Shown: positions 45,839 through 55,483, counted from the first letter of the stretch. The stretch: 64,000 bases of DNA from Nostoc desertorum CM1-VF14 (GCA_019359245.1 JAHHHR010000027.1:41953-105952); one strand, 5' to 3'. Program-made: numbers and translations. Notes: generated by a model not told the origin, from the sequence alone.

Positions 45839-46313
45839 ATTATTACTTGTAATATTTTTTTAGACTCTGCATGATTAACATTATTAAAAAGTTAATGTCT
45901 ATTAAAAGGTGGTAATAGTTATTTTCGTTTAAGTATTCTAGTGTTACATTGTTAAACATTTCGTAATACATCGTTAATTAATAATATTAATTTTCAGAAA
46001 AGATATGTATTCTGGCACGATTTCCAACAAAATTGATAAACTAATTTATGGGTGAAAAATTTAAATTTCCAAGTTTAACCAGCATAAAATCGGGTTTTTG
46101 ATTTCGATGCTATATGTGAGTTGCAAAATTATGTGAAATTACCTACTTTTATTGCTTTACAAAAACATCAACTTGCTAGATGATAGCAACGAAAGGGAAC
46201 ATAATTAGTAAAAATATAGTATTTTTAACTATCGGTAGTTGTGTGAAAATCCTGTAATTACGCGGCTGGAGTCAGTTTGAGTTTCCCTCATCGCCTTAGC
46301 TCAAAGTAAAAAA
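45839..46313. promoter_or_regulatory. Divergent promoter region
   Basis: 475 bp of AT-rich DNA between the Ig/WD40 operon (minus) and the DUF4347 gene (plus). No ORF or clear repeat. Both promoters should be here, but no reliable -10/-35 pair was assigned. Confidence 0.45.
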
Positions 46314-49300
46314 ATGACAACACTATATACCTCACACTTCCAAGTAAATTCCGCAACTTCCACTTCTTATAGCCATAATTTAGTCTTCATTGACATGGCA
46401 GTTGAAGACTATAGCGATTTAGTCAATGGCGTGTTTGATAATGCCCAAGTGTTCGTGCTTAACTCGACACAGAACGGTGTTGAAGAAATTACGAAAATTT
46501 TGGCAAATTGCAATCGCCCGAATTTGACTAATATTCATATTCTGTGCCACGGTGCCCCAGGTTACTTGCAATTGGGCAACACCCATTTAGGACTCGATAC
46601 CCTCGATGAATACAGCCAGCAACTGCAACAATGGCAAAAGATATTTTCAGCCTCTGCTAAAAACAGTAACCCCTGGAACTTACTCATCTATGGTTGCAAT
46701 GTGGCTTTGGGTGATGCGGGAGCAGAATTTGTAGACAAACTGCACCAACTCACTGGAGCGAATATTGCCGCTTCCCGTCAGCGAATTGGTAATGCAGCAT
46801 TAGGCAGCAACTGGGAGTTAGAAGTCCGCACCGCTGAGATGGAAGTGAGTCTAGTGTTTGCAGAAACAACGCGGCAGGCTTACGCAGGGGTACTGGCTAC
46901 CTTCACAGTGAATAATACTGGAGACAAAGATGATGGCGATCCGAAAAACGGCATCACTACACTCCGAGAGGCTATTAACTTAGCTAATGCTACTGCTGGG
47001 GGTGATGCGATCGCCTTTGGGGGAATATTCAAAGATGCCACCCCGGATGTTATCACCCTGACTTCTGGGCAACTGACGATTACCGATGATTTGAGCATCT
47101 TGGGGACTGGGACATCTAAGCTGACTTTGAGTGGAAATAATGCCTCTACAGTATTCGAGATATCAGGATTAGCGACAGGTGTCACCATCAATGGCTTGGC
47201 GATCGCTAGCGGCGGTATTAAGGTTAATAGAACTTCCATCCTTAGCCTAGCTAAGGCCAGCGTGTCTGGTAATACAGCAGAAACTGGCATCTCTAACAAT
47301 GGCATCCTCAGTCTTGCCGACACCAGCGTCTTTGACAATACGCAAGGTGGTATCTATAATGCTGGGACTCTCAGCCTAACGGGAAGCAGCGTTTATAACA
47401 ATACCGGAGTAAACAAGGTTTTTAATAACAATACTGCGGGAGGCGGCATTTTTAATGACGCTTCCGTTGGTAAAACTGGTACTCTCAGCCTAACCAATAG
47501 CAGTGTCTCTGGCAATACGGCAAACTCCGGCGGTGGCATCTATAATCAAGGCGGTACTCTCACGCTGACCAATAGCAGTGTCTCTGGCAATAGGGCAACC
47601 TCCGGCGGTGGGATTTTTAACGGAAATGATAATGGTTATAGTTCCGGTTCAGCTACTTTAACTAACAGCACCATCTCTGGCAATACAGCGTTAGAGGATG
47701 GCGGTGGCATATACAATGACAGAGCCTACGTTGGTGACAACAGCCTTACCATAATCAGCACTACGATTAATAACAATACATCTGACTCAGATAGTGATGG
47801 TACTGGCAATGGCGGGGGTGTTTTTAGTTCCTCTGATTCCTCTGCTAACGTCAAGGTTGGTAATACCATCATTGCAGGCAACTTCGACAAGTCCACCTCT
47901 GGTGATATATACTCCGATGTGAGTGGTGGACTGATTGACTCCGGCAATAACCTGATTGGCAATAAGACTGGTAGTACTACCTTTACCACCAGCACCCTCG
48001 TCGGCACAAGTGCAAGCCCTATCAATCCCAAACTTGGACTGCTGCAAAATAACGGTGGCGCAACCTTTACCCAGGCGTTACTTGCGAGTAGCCCTGCTAT
48101 TGATGCCGGCAAGAATTCCCTAGTTCCTAATGGTGTCACCACTGACCAACGCGACGGTCGATTTAACCGGATATTCAACGGTACTGTTGATATTGGTGCT
48201 TACGAAGTCCAGCCTTCCATCACCCCACCACCTGTTAATGCTGGCACAGTGGTGACTAATACCAATGATTCTGGCTCAGGGTCATTGCGACAGGCTATCC
48301 TCAATGCCAATGCGACTGTTGGGGCAGATACAATTACCTTTGCGGGCGTGTTCACCGATGCTACCCCAGATATCATTACCCTCACCTCTGGAAAACTAAC
48401 CATTACCGATGATATTACGATTTTGGGAACTGGGGCATCTAACCTGATTGTGAGTGGGAATAATGCATCGGGCGTGTTCGAGATATCGCGTTCTGGGACA
48501 GATGCCAGCATTGATGGCTTGAAGATTGCTAATGCTAATGATCCTTTAGGCAGTATTTTGCTTAATAGCAATACCAGCCTTAGCTTGACTAACAGCACTA
48601 TCTCTGACAATAAAGGGGAGGTAGGCGGCATCTTTAACAAAGGCACCCTCAGCCTGGCTAAGACCACTCTCTCTGGGAATCGTGGATCATCATTTGGCGG
48701 CGGCATCTTTAACAAAGGCAACCTTAGCCTAACGGGAAGCACTGTCTCTAATAATAGTGCAAGCGTCAGTTTCAACACAGCCTATGGCGGCGGCATATTC
48801 AACACAGGCAAAGTCAGTATAAAGAACAGCACTATCTCTAATAATGGTGCGTTCGCTAGCGGTCTTAATCGGGGAGGCCCTGACCCTTACCCATCTTACG
48901 GCGGCGGCATTTATAACTTAGGCTCTTTCGATATCACTAGCAGTACTATCTCTAATAATGGTGCCGCAGACGGTGGTGGCATCTTTAACTCAGGTACATT
49001 TAGGCTGATTAACAGCACAGTCTCTGATAATAGTGCATATTATACTGGTGGCGGCATCTTGAATAGCGGCACCCTCACCCTTACCAATGACACTATTACT
49101 AATAACATAGCAGAGGGCTTTAGCTATAACGGTGTTATTGGCAACGGTGGCGGTGTTGTCAATAATGGCGGCACTGTTACCGTTGCCAATACCATCATTG
49201 CAGGCAACTCCTACACAGTTTATCCTGATGATCCCCGTGATACTGGTTTTTCCCGCGACGTTTCCGGTAACTTCACCGACGCTGGAAATAACCTAATTGG

Positions 49301-50576
49301 CGATCGCACTGCTAGCACTGGTTTTAGTGCCAAAAGCATCGTCGGCACCAGAACCAACCCCATTGATCCAAAACTCAGCCCCCTGCAAAATAATGGTGGT
49401 ACAACCTTTACTAATGCCTTACTTGGCGATAGTCCCGCCATTAATGCTGGCAATAATACTCTGATTCCAGCAGGTATCACCACCGATCAACGAGGTGGCA
49501 TATTTAACAGAATATCTAAAGGTAAAGTTGATATCGGTGCATTAGAGTTTAACGGGCTGAATGGAACCAATGGCGCTGATAATTTAGTGGGCAAGAACTC
49601 CAATGACATAATTAACGCTCAAGCCGGGAACGATACCATCACAGGTAATCAAGGCAACGACATCCTAACTGGTGGCGGCGGCAAAGAAAAATTTGTTTAC
49701 AACTTAGGTGACGGTGTTGATACCATTACCGATTTCGGTGGGTTAGGTAAAGGCTCAAATCCATCAGCAGCAATCATTGCCGAAGTGGATACCCTGAAAT
49801 TCCAAGGTGCTGGATTGACTGCCCGAAATCTGGTACTCACCCAGAATGGCAACAATTTGGAAATCACCTTTGAAGGGGTGGCTGATGATAAAGTTATTCT
49901 GCAAAACTTTCCCCAGGAAAACCTAGAGAACATATCAGCAGCAGGCAATATCCTGTTTAATGGCCAAACCAGCATTAGTGAAAGCTTTGATGTCTTCGAT
50001 GCCAACTCTACCCAAAGCACCATCTCGAACAGGAACACAGTCACCTTTCTCAATGACCTGAACAACAATGTCAATGGCTTTGACAACTCAGCAGATATTA
50101 TTAACGGTCAAGACGGTGATGACCGTATCGACGGCAAGAGCGGCAACGACCTGCTGCGTGGTGGTGCAGGTAACGATACCCTGCTTGGTGGTGCAGGTAA
50201 TGACATCCTTGTCGGTGTTGCAGGTCAAAATAGCCTTAACGGAGGTGCTGGTGATGACATCCTAATTGGCAGTGGTTTGAGTGATACCCTGACTGGTGGT
50301 AGCGGTAATGACCAGTTCATTTACCAAGCCCTTAGCAATAATGATACCATCACTGACTTTAATCAAAGCCAGGATAAGTTAATCCTTACTGACCTGTTTA
50401 AGAGTTATGGCTACAGTAGCAGCAATCCGATCGGTGATGGCTACCTAGAGTTTGTGCAATTAGGTACTTCTACACAAGTTCAGTTTGCGTACCTTGGTAA
50501 CAGCTTTTATACCTTTGCAACTTTGAATAACTTCACCGCGACGAATCTGGTAGTTGGTACTAACGTCATCGTCTAG
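46314..50576 (+). CDS. DUF4347 / right-handed beta-helix / RTX secreted protein
   Basis: The 1420-residue protein begins with a DUF4347 domain (about 20-190: LVFIDMAVEDYSDLVNGV, HILCHGAPGYLQLG, LLIYGCNVALGDAG, NWELEV). Two large duplicated parallel beta-helix regions follow (about 195-640 and 645-1080). Each opens with a CSLREA-like motif (TLREAINLANATAGGDAIAF; SLRQAILNANATVGADTITF), runs through many SxSGNTAxxGGGIxN coils, and closes with ...PAIDAG...TTDQRG...DIGA. The last ~330 residues hold RTX calcium repeats (GGAGNDTLLGGAGNDILVG). No signal peptide, so type I secretion is likely. The helix repeats suggest a polysaccharide- or surface-binding rod. Long open frames on the opposite strand here are composition shadows. 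Confidence 0.88.
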   Translation: MTTLYTSHFQVNSATSTSYSHNLVFIDMAVEDYSDLVNGVFDNAQVFVLNSTQNGVEEITKILANCNRPNLTNIHILCHGAPGYLQLGNTHLGLDTLDEYSQQLQQWQKIFSASAKNSNPWNLLIYGCNVALGDAGAEFVDKLHQLTGANIAASRQRIGNAALGSNWELEVRTAEMEVSLVFAETTRQAYAGVLATFTVNNTGDKDDGDPKNGITTLREAINLANATAGGDAIAFGGIFKDATPDVITLTSGQLTITDDLSILGTGTSKLTLSGNNASTVFEISGLATGVTINGLAIASGGIKVNRTSILSLAKASVSGNTAETGISNNGILSLADTSVFDNTQGGIYNAGTLSLTGSSVYNNTGVNKVFNNNTAGGGIFNDASVGKTGTLSLTNSSVSGNTANSGGGIYNQGGTLTLTNSSVSGNRATSGGGIFNGNDNGYSSGSATLTNSTISGNTALEDGGGIYNDRAYVGDNSLTIISTTINNNTSDSDSDGTGNGGGVFSSSDSSANVKVGNTIIAGNFDKSTSGDIYSDVSGGLIDSGNNLIGNKTGSTTFTTSTLVGTSASPINPKLGLLQNNGGATFTQALLASSPAIDAGKNSLVPNGVTTDQRDGRFNRIFNGTVDIGAYEVQPSITPPPVNAGTVVTNTNDSGSGSLRQAILNANATVGADTITFAGVFTDATPDIITLTSGKLTITDDITILGTGASNLIVSGNNASGVFEISRSGTDASIDGLKIANANDPLGSILLNSNTSLSLTNSTISDNKGEVGGIFNKGTLSLAKTTLSGNRGSSFGGGIFNKGNLSLTGSTVSNNSASVSFNTAYGGGIFNTGKVSIKNSTISNNGAFASGLNRGGPDPYPSYGGGIYNLGSFDITSSTISNNGAADGGGIFNSGTFRLINSTVSDNSAYYTGGGILNSGTLTLTNDTITNNIAEGFSYNGVIGNGGGVVNNGGTVTVANTIIAGNSYTVYPDDPRDTGFSRDVSGNFTDAGNNLIGDRTASTGFSAKSIVGTRTNPIDPKLSPLQNNGGTTFTNALLGDSPAINAGNNTLIPAGITTDQRGGIFNRISKGKVDIGALEFNGLNGTNGADNLVGKNSNDIINAQAGNDTITGNQGNDILTGGGGKEKFVYNLGDGVDTITDFGGLGKGSNPSAAIIAEVDTLKFQGAGLTARNLVLTQNGNNLEITFEGVADDKVILQNFPQENLENISAAGNILFNGQTSISESFDVFDANSTQSTISNRNTVTFLNDLNNNVNGFDNSADIINGQDGDDRIDGKSGNDLLRGGAGNDTLLGGAGNDILVGVAGQNSLNGGAGDDILIGSGLSDTLTGGSGNDQFIYQALSNNDTITDFNQSQDKLILTDLFKSYGYSSSNPIGDGYLEFVQLGTSTQVQFAYLGNSFYTFATLNNFTATNLVVGTNVIV

Positions 50577-50646
50577 CGCTCAATTCTAGTCTGTAGCGGC
50601 TTCGCACACTGGGGCTATGAGGACCTTGAACGGGAGCTATTGCTTA

Positions 50647-50680
50647 ATTTTGGATTTTAGATATATCTAAAATCCAAAAT
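50647..50680. terminator. Perfect palindrome, probable bidirectional terminator
   Basis: A perfect 34-bp palindrome (ATTTTGGATTTTAGATA and its inverse) lies between the convergent DUF4347 gene and rpiA. It has T-rich and A-rich flanks on both strands. Confidence 0.75.
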
Positions 50681-50689
50681 CTATAAGTC

Positions 50690-51397
50690 TTACAGTTGCC
50701 GCACTAATGGCTGACCATCTTTGACTTCACCAATCAAAACTAAATCGACACAGTTAACAAAAATACCATTTTCTAGAACGCCGGGAATGTTATTCAATGT
50801 CTTTTCTAGGCTGACTGGATCTTCAATAGAGTCAAATCTGACATCTAAGACAAAGTTACCTTGATCAGTAATTACTGGGCCAGCTTTTTTAATACCCATG
50901 CGGAGTTCTGGTTTGCCACCGAGTTTTTTGATGGCATTGGTAACAGGAGTAATTGCCATTGGAATCACTTCCACAGGCACAGCGAAAGTAGAACCCAAGC
51001 GGTCTACTAATTTACCACTATCTACAACGACGATGAACTGTTCTGCCAGGTAGTCCACAACTTTTTCGCGGGTATGTGCTGCACCACCGCCTTTGATCAA
51101 ATTCTTCTGCGGATCAACTTCATCTGCGCCATCAATGGCAATATCAATGTGGTCAATAGCATCCAAAGTGGCCAGAGGGACACCGTATTGCTTCGCCAGT
51201 ACTTCTGACTGAAACGAGGTAGGTATACCAATAATATCTTGGAGTTCACCAGACTTGAGGCGATCGCCTAAAAACTGAATTGTATAGGCTGTCGTTGACC
51301 CCGTACCCAACCCCACAATAGAACCCGACTTTACCAGGGCTGCGGCGGCTTTGCCAACTTCTTGCTTCATCAACTTGACGGGATCTGTTGCTGTCAT
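50690..51397 (-). CDS. rpiA: Ribose-5-phosphate isomerase A
   Basis: The 235-residue enzyme interconverts ribose 5-phosphate and ribulose 5-phosphate in the Calvin and pentose phosphate cycles. The motifs GLGTGSTTAYTI, DGADEVDP (catalytic Asp) and KGGGAAHTREKVV (catalytic Lys/Glu region), then MGIKKAGPVITDQGNFVLD, are all present and the length is normal. It is followed by the shared palindromic terminator. Confidence 0.96.
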   Translation of the reverse strand: MTATDPVKLMKQEVGKAAAALVKSGSIVGLGTGSTTAYTIQFLGDRLKSGELQDIIGIPTSFQSEVLAKQYGVPLATLDAIDHIDIAIDGADEVDPQKNLIKGGGAAHTREKVVDYLAEQFIVVVDSGKLVDRLGSTFAVPVEVIPMAITPVTNAIKKLGGKPELRMGIKKAGPVITDQGNFVLDVRFDSIEDPVSLEKTLNNIPGVLENGIFVNCVDLVLIGEVKDGQPLVRQL

Positions 51398-51588
51398 TCC
51401 GAAAGCTCCTAAAAAACTGACTATAGTTCATAGTAGTAGGCAGATAACGTCAAAAGATGAAAGGTAAAAAACAAGTTTTTACTGGTTTTTGCTTCCTTAC
51501 CTAGAGACTTACAAAAAATAAAACATCCTAGTATCCGGAACAAAGGAGATGATCAATGTAATATTGGTGTATATTAATATACAAAACA

Positions 51589-52068
51589 ATGAAAAGCATC
51601 CAGTATAACGATCCTAATTTTGAGCAATTTTTCGCTAAGATTGCCCCCGAAGTAGCAAACACCTTCACGGAGGAACAATTAGAAGCAATAAAAAAGGTTT
51701 TTGCCTCTCGTGCTTGGACTCGTCATTCTTTAGACGTAAGAATTTCAGTGCCAATTCCGGGATTAAGGTTTTATGTGGTGTTGTTAGCAGGCCAAGAACG
51801 TCGCCCTAAAGTGCGTTTAAGCTCTGAAAAAGGTTTATATCCTTTTTGGACACCTGGCAATATCTTGTTTCTTATAGGATTTCTAATTATTATATTGGCT
51901 TGTAGCTACACTATATTTTCTTTTACAGTGTCTTCATTTACTCCCGTATCTAGCTCCTATTACCCTACTTCAATTCCTTGGATTTACGATAAATCAGAAT
52001 GTGAACACACCAGTAGAATCTGGAATGATGGGAAGTGCTGGGATACTGAACACAGTCCTAATTTTTAA
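51589..52068 (+). CDS. Small membrane protein of unknown function
   Basis: The 159-residue protein has a soluble N-terminal part (MKSIQYNDPNFEQFFAKIAPEVANTFTEEQLEAIKKVFASRAW), then RHSLDVRISVPIPGLRFYVVLLAGQERRP. One membrane helix lies at about 90-113 (NILFLIGFLIIILACSYTIF), followed by a Ser/Tyr/Pro-rich part with two Cys (SECEHTS and GKCWDTE). The N-terminal segment resembles a conserved cyanobacterial module that precedes membrane anchors in some HlyD-type or adhesion proteins, but I cannot name the family. No signal peptide; the Cys-bearing tail may lie outside and form a disulfide. Confidence 0.65.
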   Translation: MKSIQYNDPNFEQFFAKIAPEVANTFTEEQLEAIKKVFASRAWTRHSLDVRISVPIPGLRFYVVLLAGQERRPKVRLSSEKGLYPFWTPGNILFLIGFLIIILACSYTIFSFTVSSFTPVSSSYYPTSIPWIYDKSECEHTSRIWNDGKCWDTEHSPNF

Positions 52069-52210
52069 AATTTATAGCTACAGCCTACGCCGCGGGAGCA
52101 ACATTGCCTAGCCTAAATTCGTCATTAGCTGAGTTACAGGTTATTAAAAACACCAAATTTTACGTTAACCTCAGTAACGTAGTTTTTTAAATTCATGTTA
52201 GCAGCTAAAA

Positions 52211-52900
52211 GTGATTATGATGATGCGTCAGCTTTCAATTACTTTATCTTTAGTGGCACTATTACAATTACCAGCAATTGCTCAGACCCAAGTGCCAGAA
52301 ACTACTTCTGGAACTCCATCTGATTCGATTCAACAGGTAACTGCTGTCAAATGGATGACAAACTTTTCCGATGGCAAGTTTTATCCAGAAAGGTTACTGA
52401 GTAGGGCCGAATTAGCCTCAATTATGGTGAAAGCATTTGGACTAAATAACAGGCAAGCTGTTAGCAAAGAAAATTTAGTTATTCCAGATGTTCCTCGTTC
52501 TCACTGGGCATTTAATGATATACAGACAGTCTTAAAAACTGACATCATGAAAGGCTATCGGGGCAATCAATTTTTCCCTAACCAGAGAGTGACAAGGGCT
52601 GAAGCTCTTGCTATTTTCGCCCAGGCTTACGGTGTATTTCAGTTTCCCGATGAGGCTGTTAATGAAATTCTGGCTTCATACCCAGATCAAAAGTCTATCC
52701 CAGCTTGGGCTAGAAAAGCGATCGCTACAGTAGTTACTGAAGGATTTCTCAATACAGATGCTCAAGGTAATATTTCCCCATTACGACCCGTTACCCGTGG
52801 AGATATGGCTTATGTATTGAGTAGATATTTACAACGACAACAGCAACAACCCGAAACACCAGAAGTTCCGATTATTCCAAATAGCCCACAATCACCTTAG
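52211..52900 (+). CDS. S-layer homology (SLH) domain secreted protein
   Basis: A signal peptide (MRQLSITLSLVALLQLPAIAQ) is followed by SLH-type repeats: FYPERLLSRAELASIMVKAF, IPDVPRSHWAFNDIQTVLKTDIMKGYRGNQFFPNQRVTRAEALAIFAQAYGV cut into units, and PAWARKAIATVVTEGFLN. SLH domains bind cell-wall polymers or peptidoglycan, so this is a periplasmic or wall-associated protein. The start may be the GTG at 52211 or the ATG at 52217 or 52220. The short Gln/Pro tail (QQQQPETPEVPI) ends at 52900. Confidence 0.85.
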   Translation: MIMMMRQLSITLSLVALLQLPAIAQTQVPETTSGTPSDSIQQVTAVKWMTNFSDGKFYPERLLSRAELASIMVKAFGLNNRQAVSKENLVIPDVPRSHWAFNDIQTVLKTDIMKGYRGNQFFPNQRVTRAEALAIFAQAYGVFQFPDEAVNEILASYPDQKSIPAWARKAIATVVTEGFLNTDAQGNISPLRPVTRGDMAYVLSRYLQRQQQQPETPEVPIIPNSPQSP

Positions 52901-52929
52901 CCAGACTTTACTCAGTCAAGTGCTTAAAA

Positions 52930-54228
52930 TCACCTTTGACCCGATTCTCTATACCTGTCTCGAATCTGGCGAAGATATAAGGAATTAGATTGTGTTGGTT
53001 GCTGTAACACATAATTAGATTGTGGTGGTTGCGTCGGTTGCTGCAACCCATAATTTCCATAATTAGATTGTGGTGGTTGCATCGGTTGCTGCAACCCATA
53101 ATTTCCATAATTAGATTGTAGTGGTTGTATCGGTTGCTGCAACCCATAATTCCCATATCCTACAGGGTTTGTGGGAGTGACAACACTTTGACTCGGAATC
53201 TGGCTAGAGTAAGGTGCAATATTATTCGGTGCGGCAGAGATCCCTGGGGGCGTTAATGGTGCTACATTAGGCACTACCTGACCATTATTTAAATTACTGT
53301 AAGGACTTTGCTGTAAGTTCGTACCCGTTGATGTATAACCTGTACCAGTATTTAAACCATTACTAGGCAATACCTGACCGTTATTTAAATTACTGTAAGG
53401 ATTTTGCTGTAAGTTTGTACCCGTTGAGGTGTAACCTGCCCCAGTAGTTAACCCAGCACTTGGTAGAGAATTCTGACTGGGTAAGCTGTTAATGGGTGGC
53501 ATTAACGTTGTTCCTGGCTCAGAGACTCGACCCGAGGCATTTGTCTGAGTTACAGTCCCATTGAAGCTAGAAAACTTCTGGTTTGTGGATTGGTTGAGTG
53601 CTGCCTGCAAAGGGCTAATGGAGACAGAATTTTGATTCTTATTGGTTTGATTAGCGAATCCACTTCCTGGGCTAGAAGATGTTTGTTCCGCCCCTGTTGG
53701 TTCAGATGCCGTAGTTAAGGTCTTAAGACCTAGAAACTGGTTATTACGATCAAGTATGCCAGTCCGCAATAAATTTTCTGTTTGCACAACAAAAGGATTT
53801 TGCACGGCTGGGGAGGTGTTACCGTTAGTACCTAAACCCGGATTTAATTTGGTATCAGCAGCAGACTTTTGTTTATTAGTGACATCTTCTAATAAGTTTT
53901 TGCTATTTCCTTCAGTATTTTCCTTGGGGTTATTTGCTGTTCCTGAAGGAGTTGGTTGCTGAAAATCATTAAATAAAACTGGCAGGTTATCAATATCTGC
54001 TGCAATGGCTCTGTTTTCTTCTGACAGTGAAGAATCAACAGGGTTTTGTGAAGCGACTTGATTTTTTTGCTTATAAACGAAAATATTTGGGTTTGACCAG
54101 TATTCCCAAGTTGTTAACCCTACTACTGATAAAAAAATTGCAGTGCCCCAAAAACCAGGTCGCCCTAGATTCCATAACCTGGCTTTGAGATAGCGTAAGT
54201 AGGCGGGAGGATAATGACGATTTGGCAT
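52930..54228 (-). CDS. Gln/Asn/Ser/Thr-rich membrane-anchored protein with repeats, function unknown
   Basis: The 432-residue protein has one membrane helix near the N-terminus (PGFWGTAIFLSVVGLTTWEYW, about residues 19-39) after a positively charged start (MPNRHYPPAYLRYLKARLW), so the long C-terminal part is likely exported. The rest is low complexity and disordered: a Ser/Thr/Asn/Gln region, then a TGYTSTGTNLQQ(N/S)PYSNLNNGQV unit twice, then a 16-residue NYGNYGLQQP(I/M/T)QPPQS unit three times. It resembles extracellular matrix or pilus-associated Q/N-rich proteins. No family is recognised. Stop codon 52930, about 30 bp after the convergent SLH gene. Confidence 0.75.
   Translation of the reverse strand: MPNRHYPPAYLRYLKARLWNLGRPGFWGTAIFLSVVGLTTWEYWSNPNIFVYKQKNQVASQNPVDSSLSEENRAIAADIDNLPVLFNDFQQPTPSGTANNPKENTEGNSKNLLEDVTNKQKSAADTKLNPGLGTNGNTSPAVQNPFVVQTENLLRTGILDRNNQFLGLKTLTTASEPTGAEQTSSSPGSGFANQTNKNQNSVSISPLQAALNQSTNQKFSSFNGTVTQTNASGRVSEPGTTLMPPINSLPSQNSLPSAGLTTGAGYTSTGTNLQQNPYSNLNNGQVLPSNGLNTGTGYTSTGTNLQQSPYSNLNNGQVVPNVAPLTPPGISAAPNNIAPYSSQIPSQSVVTPTNPVGYGNYGLQQPIQPLQSNYGNYGLQQPMQPPQSNYGNYGLQQPTQPPQSNYVLQQPTQSNSLYLRQIRDRYRESGQR
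53013..53156 (-). repeat. 48-bp tandem repeat, three copies, in the Q/N-rich gene
   Basis: Three consecutive 48-bp units (starting AATTAGATTGT(G/A)GTGGTTG on the plus strand) encode NYGNYGLQQP plus a variable residue plus QPPQS. Differences between copies are few, so the array can expand or shrink. Confidence 0.9.
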
Positions 54229-54812
54229 GGGATTGGTTATTGAAATTTACTCGAAATCGATAAAACTTGATGCAAGTTGAAGGCGTTGCTGTTTAATTCT
54301 TTTGCTTTTTCCAACAGGAAATATCTTAACTGAAGTTGGATGGTAGTTTAATCCTAACTTCTCTATGAGTTATTAGTCATTTCTAATAGATATATAGTAG
54401 TCAAAAATTTACTTTTTAGCGGCTGGAGTTTTTTGACCAAAGAGGCAAGAGAGCAGGGTAGAAAGATTCTGAAATTCCCCTGCAATCGAGAGTTTCAGCA
54501 GCCCTACATTTATTTATGGAGTTCTCCCCCTTGCTCCCTGCTCCACTTTGGCTACGCTCAGTGACCACCTGCCCCCAGCCCTCTTCGTTGACGAGATTTT
54601 CTAGAAAGTTATAGCAATTTATGATTATTTTTTGGGTATCGGTCACATTGGATAACATCAGGAGTTGACAACTGGTCTAATTTATTGTTGTGGCAAGACA
54701 AAAGTTCAACTTTTTTACTTTCTAGTTAGCAAACCGTGCGCTGCAATGCTTCGATACATACGCCTCTGAGGGCGCTGTGCTGCACCGTACTATTAACCAG
54801 GAGACTACAGCA
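54229..54812. other. Intergenic region, repeat-bearing, no gene
   Basis: Contains TTGCTCCCTGCTCC-type Nostoc repeats near 54530-54580 and the promoters of the two divergent genes. A frame of 80 codons at 54416-54658 on the minus strand is probably not a gene. Confidence 0.5.
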
Positions 54813-55433
54813 ATGATGAAAGCTGAAGATATCATGACTAAAAACGTAGTTACCATTCGTGGTTCGGCGACTGTTGCTGAAGCAGTGGGGCTGATGAAGG
54901 AGAAAAAACTACGGGCGCTAGTTGTAGATATTCGCCATGACAATGATGCCTATGGCATTGTCACAGAAACGGATATTGTTTATAAGGTAACAGCCTACGG
55001 TAAAGATCCAAAGCAAGTGTGGGTTTACGAAATTATGAGCAAGCCTTGCATTGTCGTAAATCCTGATTTGGGTGTGGAATATGTAGCGCGGTTATTTGCT
55101 AACACTGGTATTCATCGAGCGCCTGTAATTCAAGGTAAGCTGTTGGGCATCATCTCGATTACCGATATTTTGACCAAAAGCGACTTTGTGGAAGCGCCAA
55201 AAGCCCTACTGCTGGAGGAAAGAATTCAAAAAGCCATTGAGCAGTCTCGGTCTATTTGCACCGAACAAGGTGCTTATTCTAAAGCCTGTGCAGCCGCCTG
55301 GGATGAGGTAGAAGAACTTCAAGCAGAAGCAGCTCATCAAAAAGCTGAGGGGATGGTATCAGCCAAAGTTTCTTTTGAAGAATACTGTAAGGAAAACCCA
55401 GATGCACCGGAATGTCGAAATTATCATCCCTAA
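54813..55433 (+). CDS. CBS-CP12 fusion protein
   Basis: The ATG at 54813 has AGGAG 9 nt upstream; a longer frame to 54777 lacks this. Residues ~5-125 hold a pair of CBS motifs (AEDIMTKNVVTIRGSATVAEAV, GIVTETDIVYKV, IMSKPCIVVNPDLGVEYVAR, GIISITDILTKS). Residues ~135-206 are a complete CP12 domain with Cys149/Cys159, AAWDEVEELQAEA, and Cys192/Cys201 in YCKENPDAPECRNY. CP12 binds GAPDH and phosphoribulokinase to switch the Calvin cycle off in the dark. CBS pairs sense adenine nucleotides. The fusion should link the Calvin-cycle switch or another CP12 function to energy charge and thiol redox state. Target enzymes are unknown. Confidence 0.93.
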   Translation: MMKAEDIMTKNVVTIRGSATVAEAVGLMKEKKLRALVVDIRHDNDAYGIVTETDIVYKVTAYGKDPKQVWVYEIMSKPCIVVNPDLGVEYVARLFANTGIHRAPVIQGKLLGIISITDILTKSDFVEAPKALLLEERIQKAIEQSRSICTEQGAYSKACAAAWDEVEELQAEAAHQKAEGMVSAKVSFEEYCKENPDAPECRNYHP

Positions 55434-55483
55434 TTGAAGTGTGAGGATGAAGAGAAAGGGGGTATTGGGAATTGGAAAGAGGC

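Noticed and set aside
46880..50086. Several frames of 85-190 codons on the minus strand opposite the DUF4347 gene
   Set aside because: They are composition shadows of the repetitive Asn/Gly/Thr/Ser-rich gene and show only Leu/Val/Pro-rich noise.
53013..53156. Regular 48-bp repeats as a possible CRISPR array
   Set aside because: Units are contiguous without spacers and encode an in-frame 16-residue peptide repeat.
54416..54658. 80-codon frame on the minus strand
   Set aside because: Lies in repeat-bearing intergenic DNA, has no ribosome site, and its translation shows no protein-like pattern.
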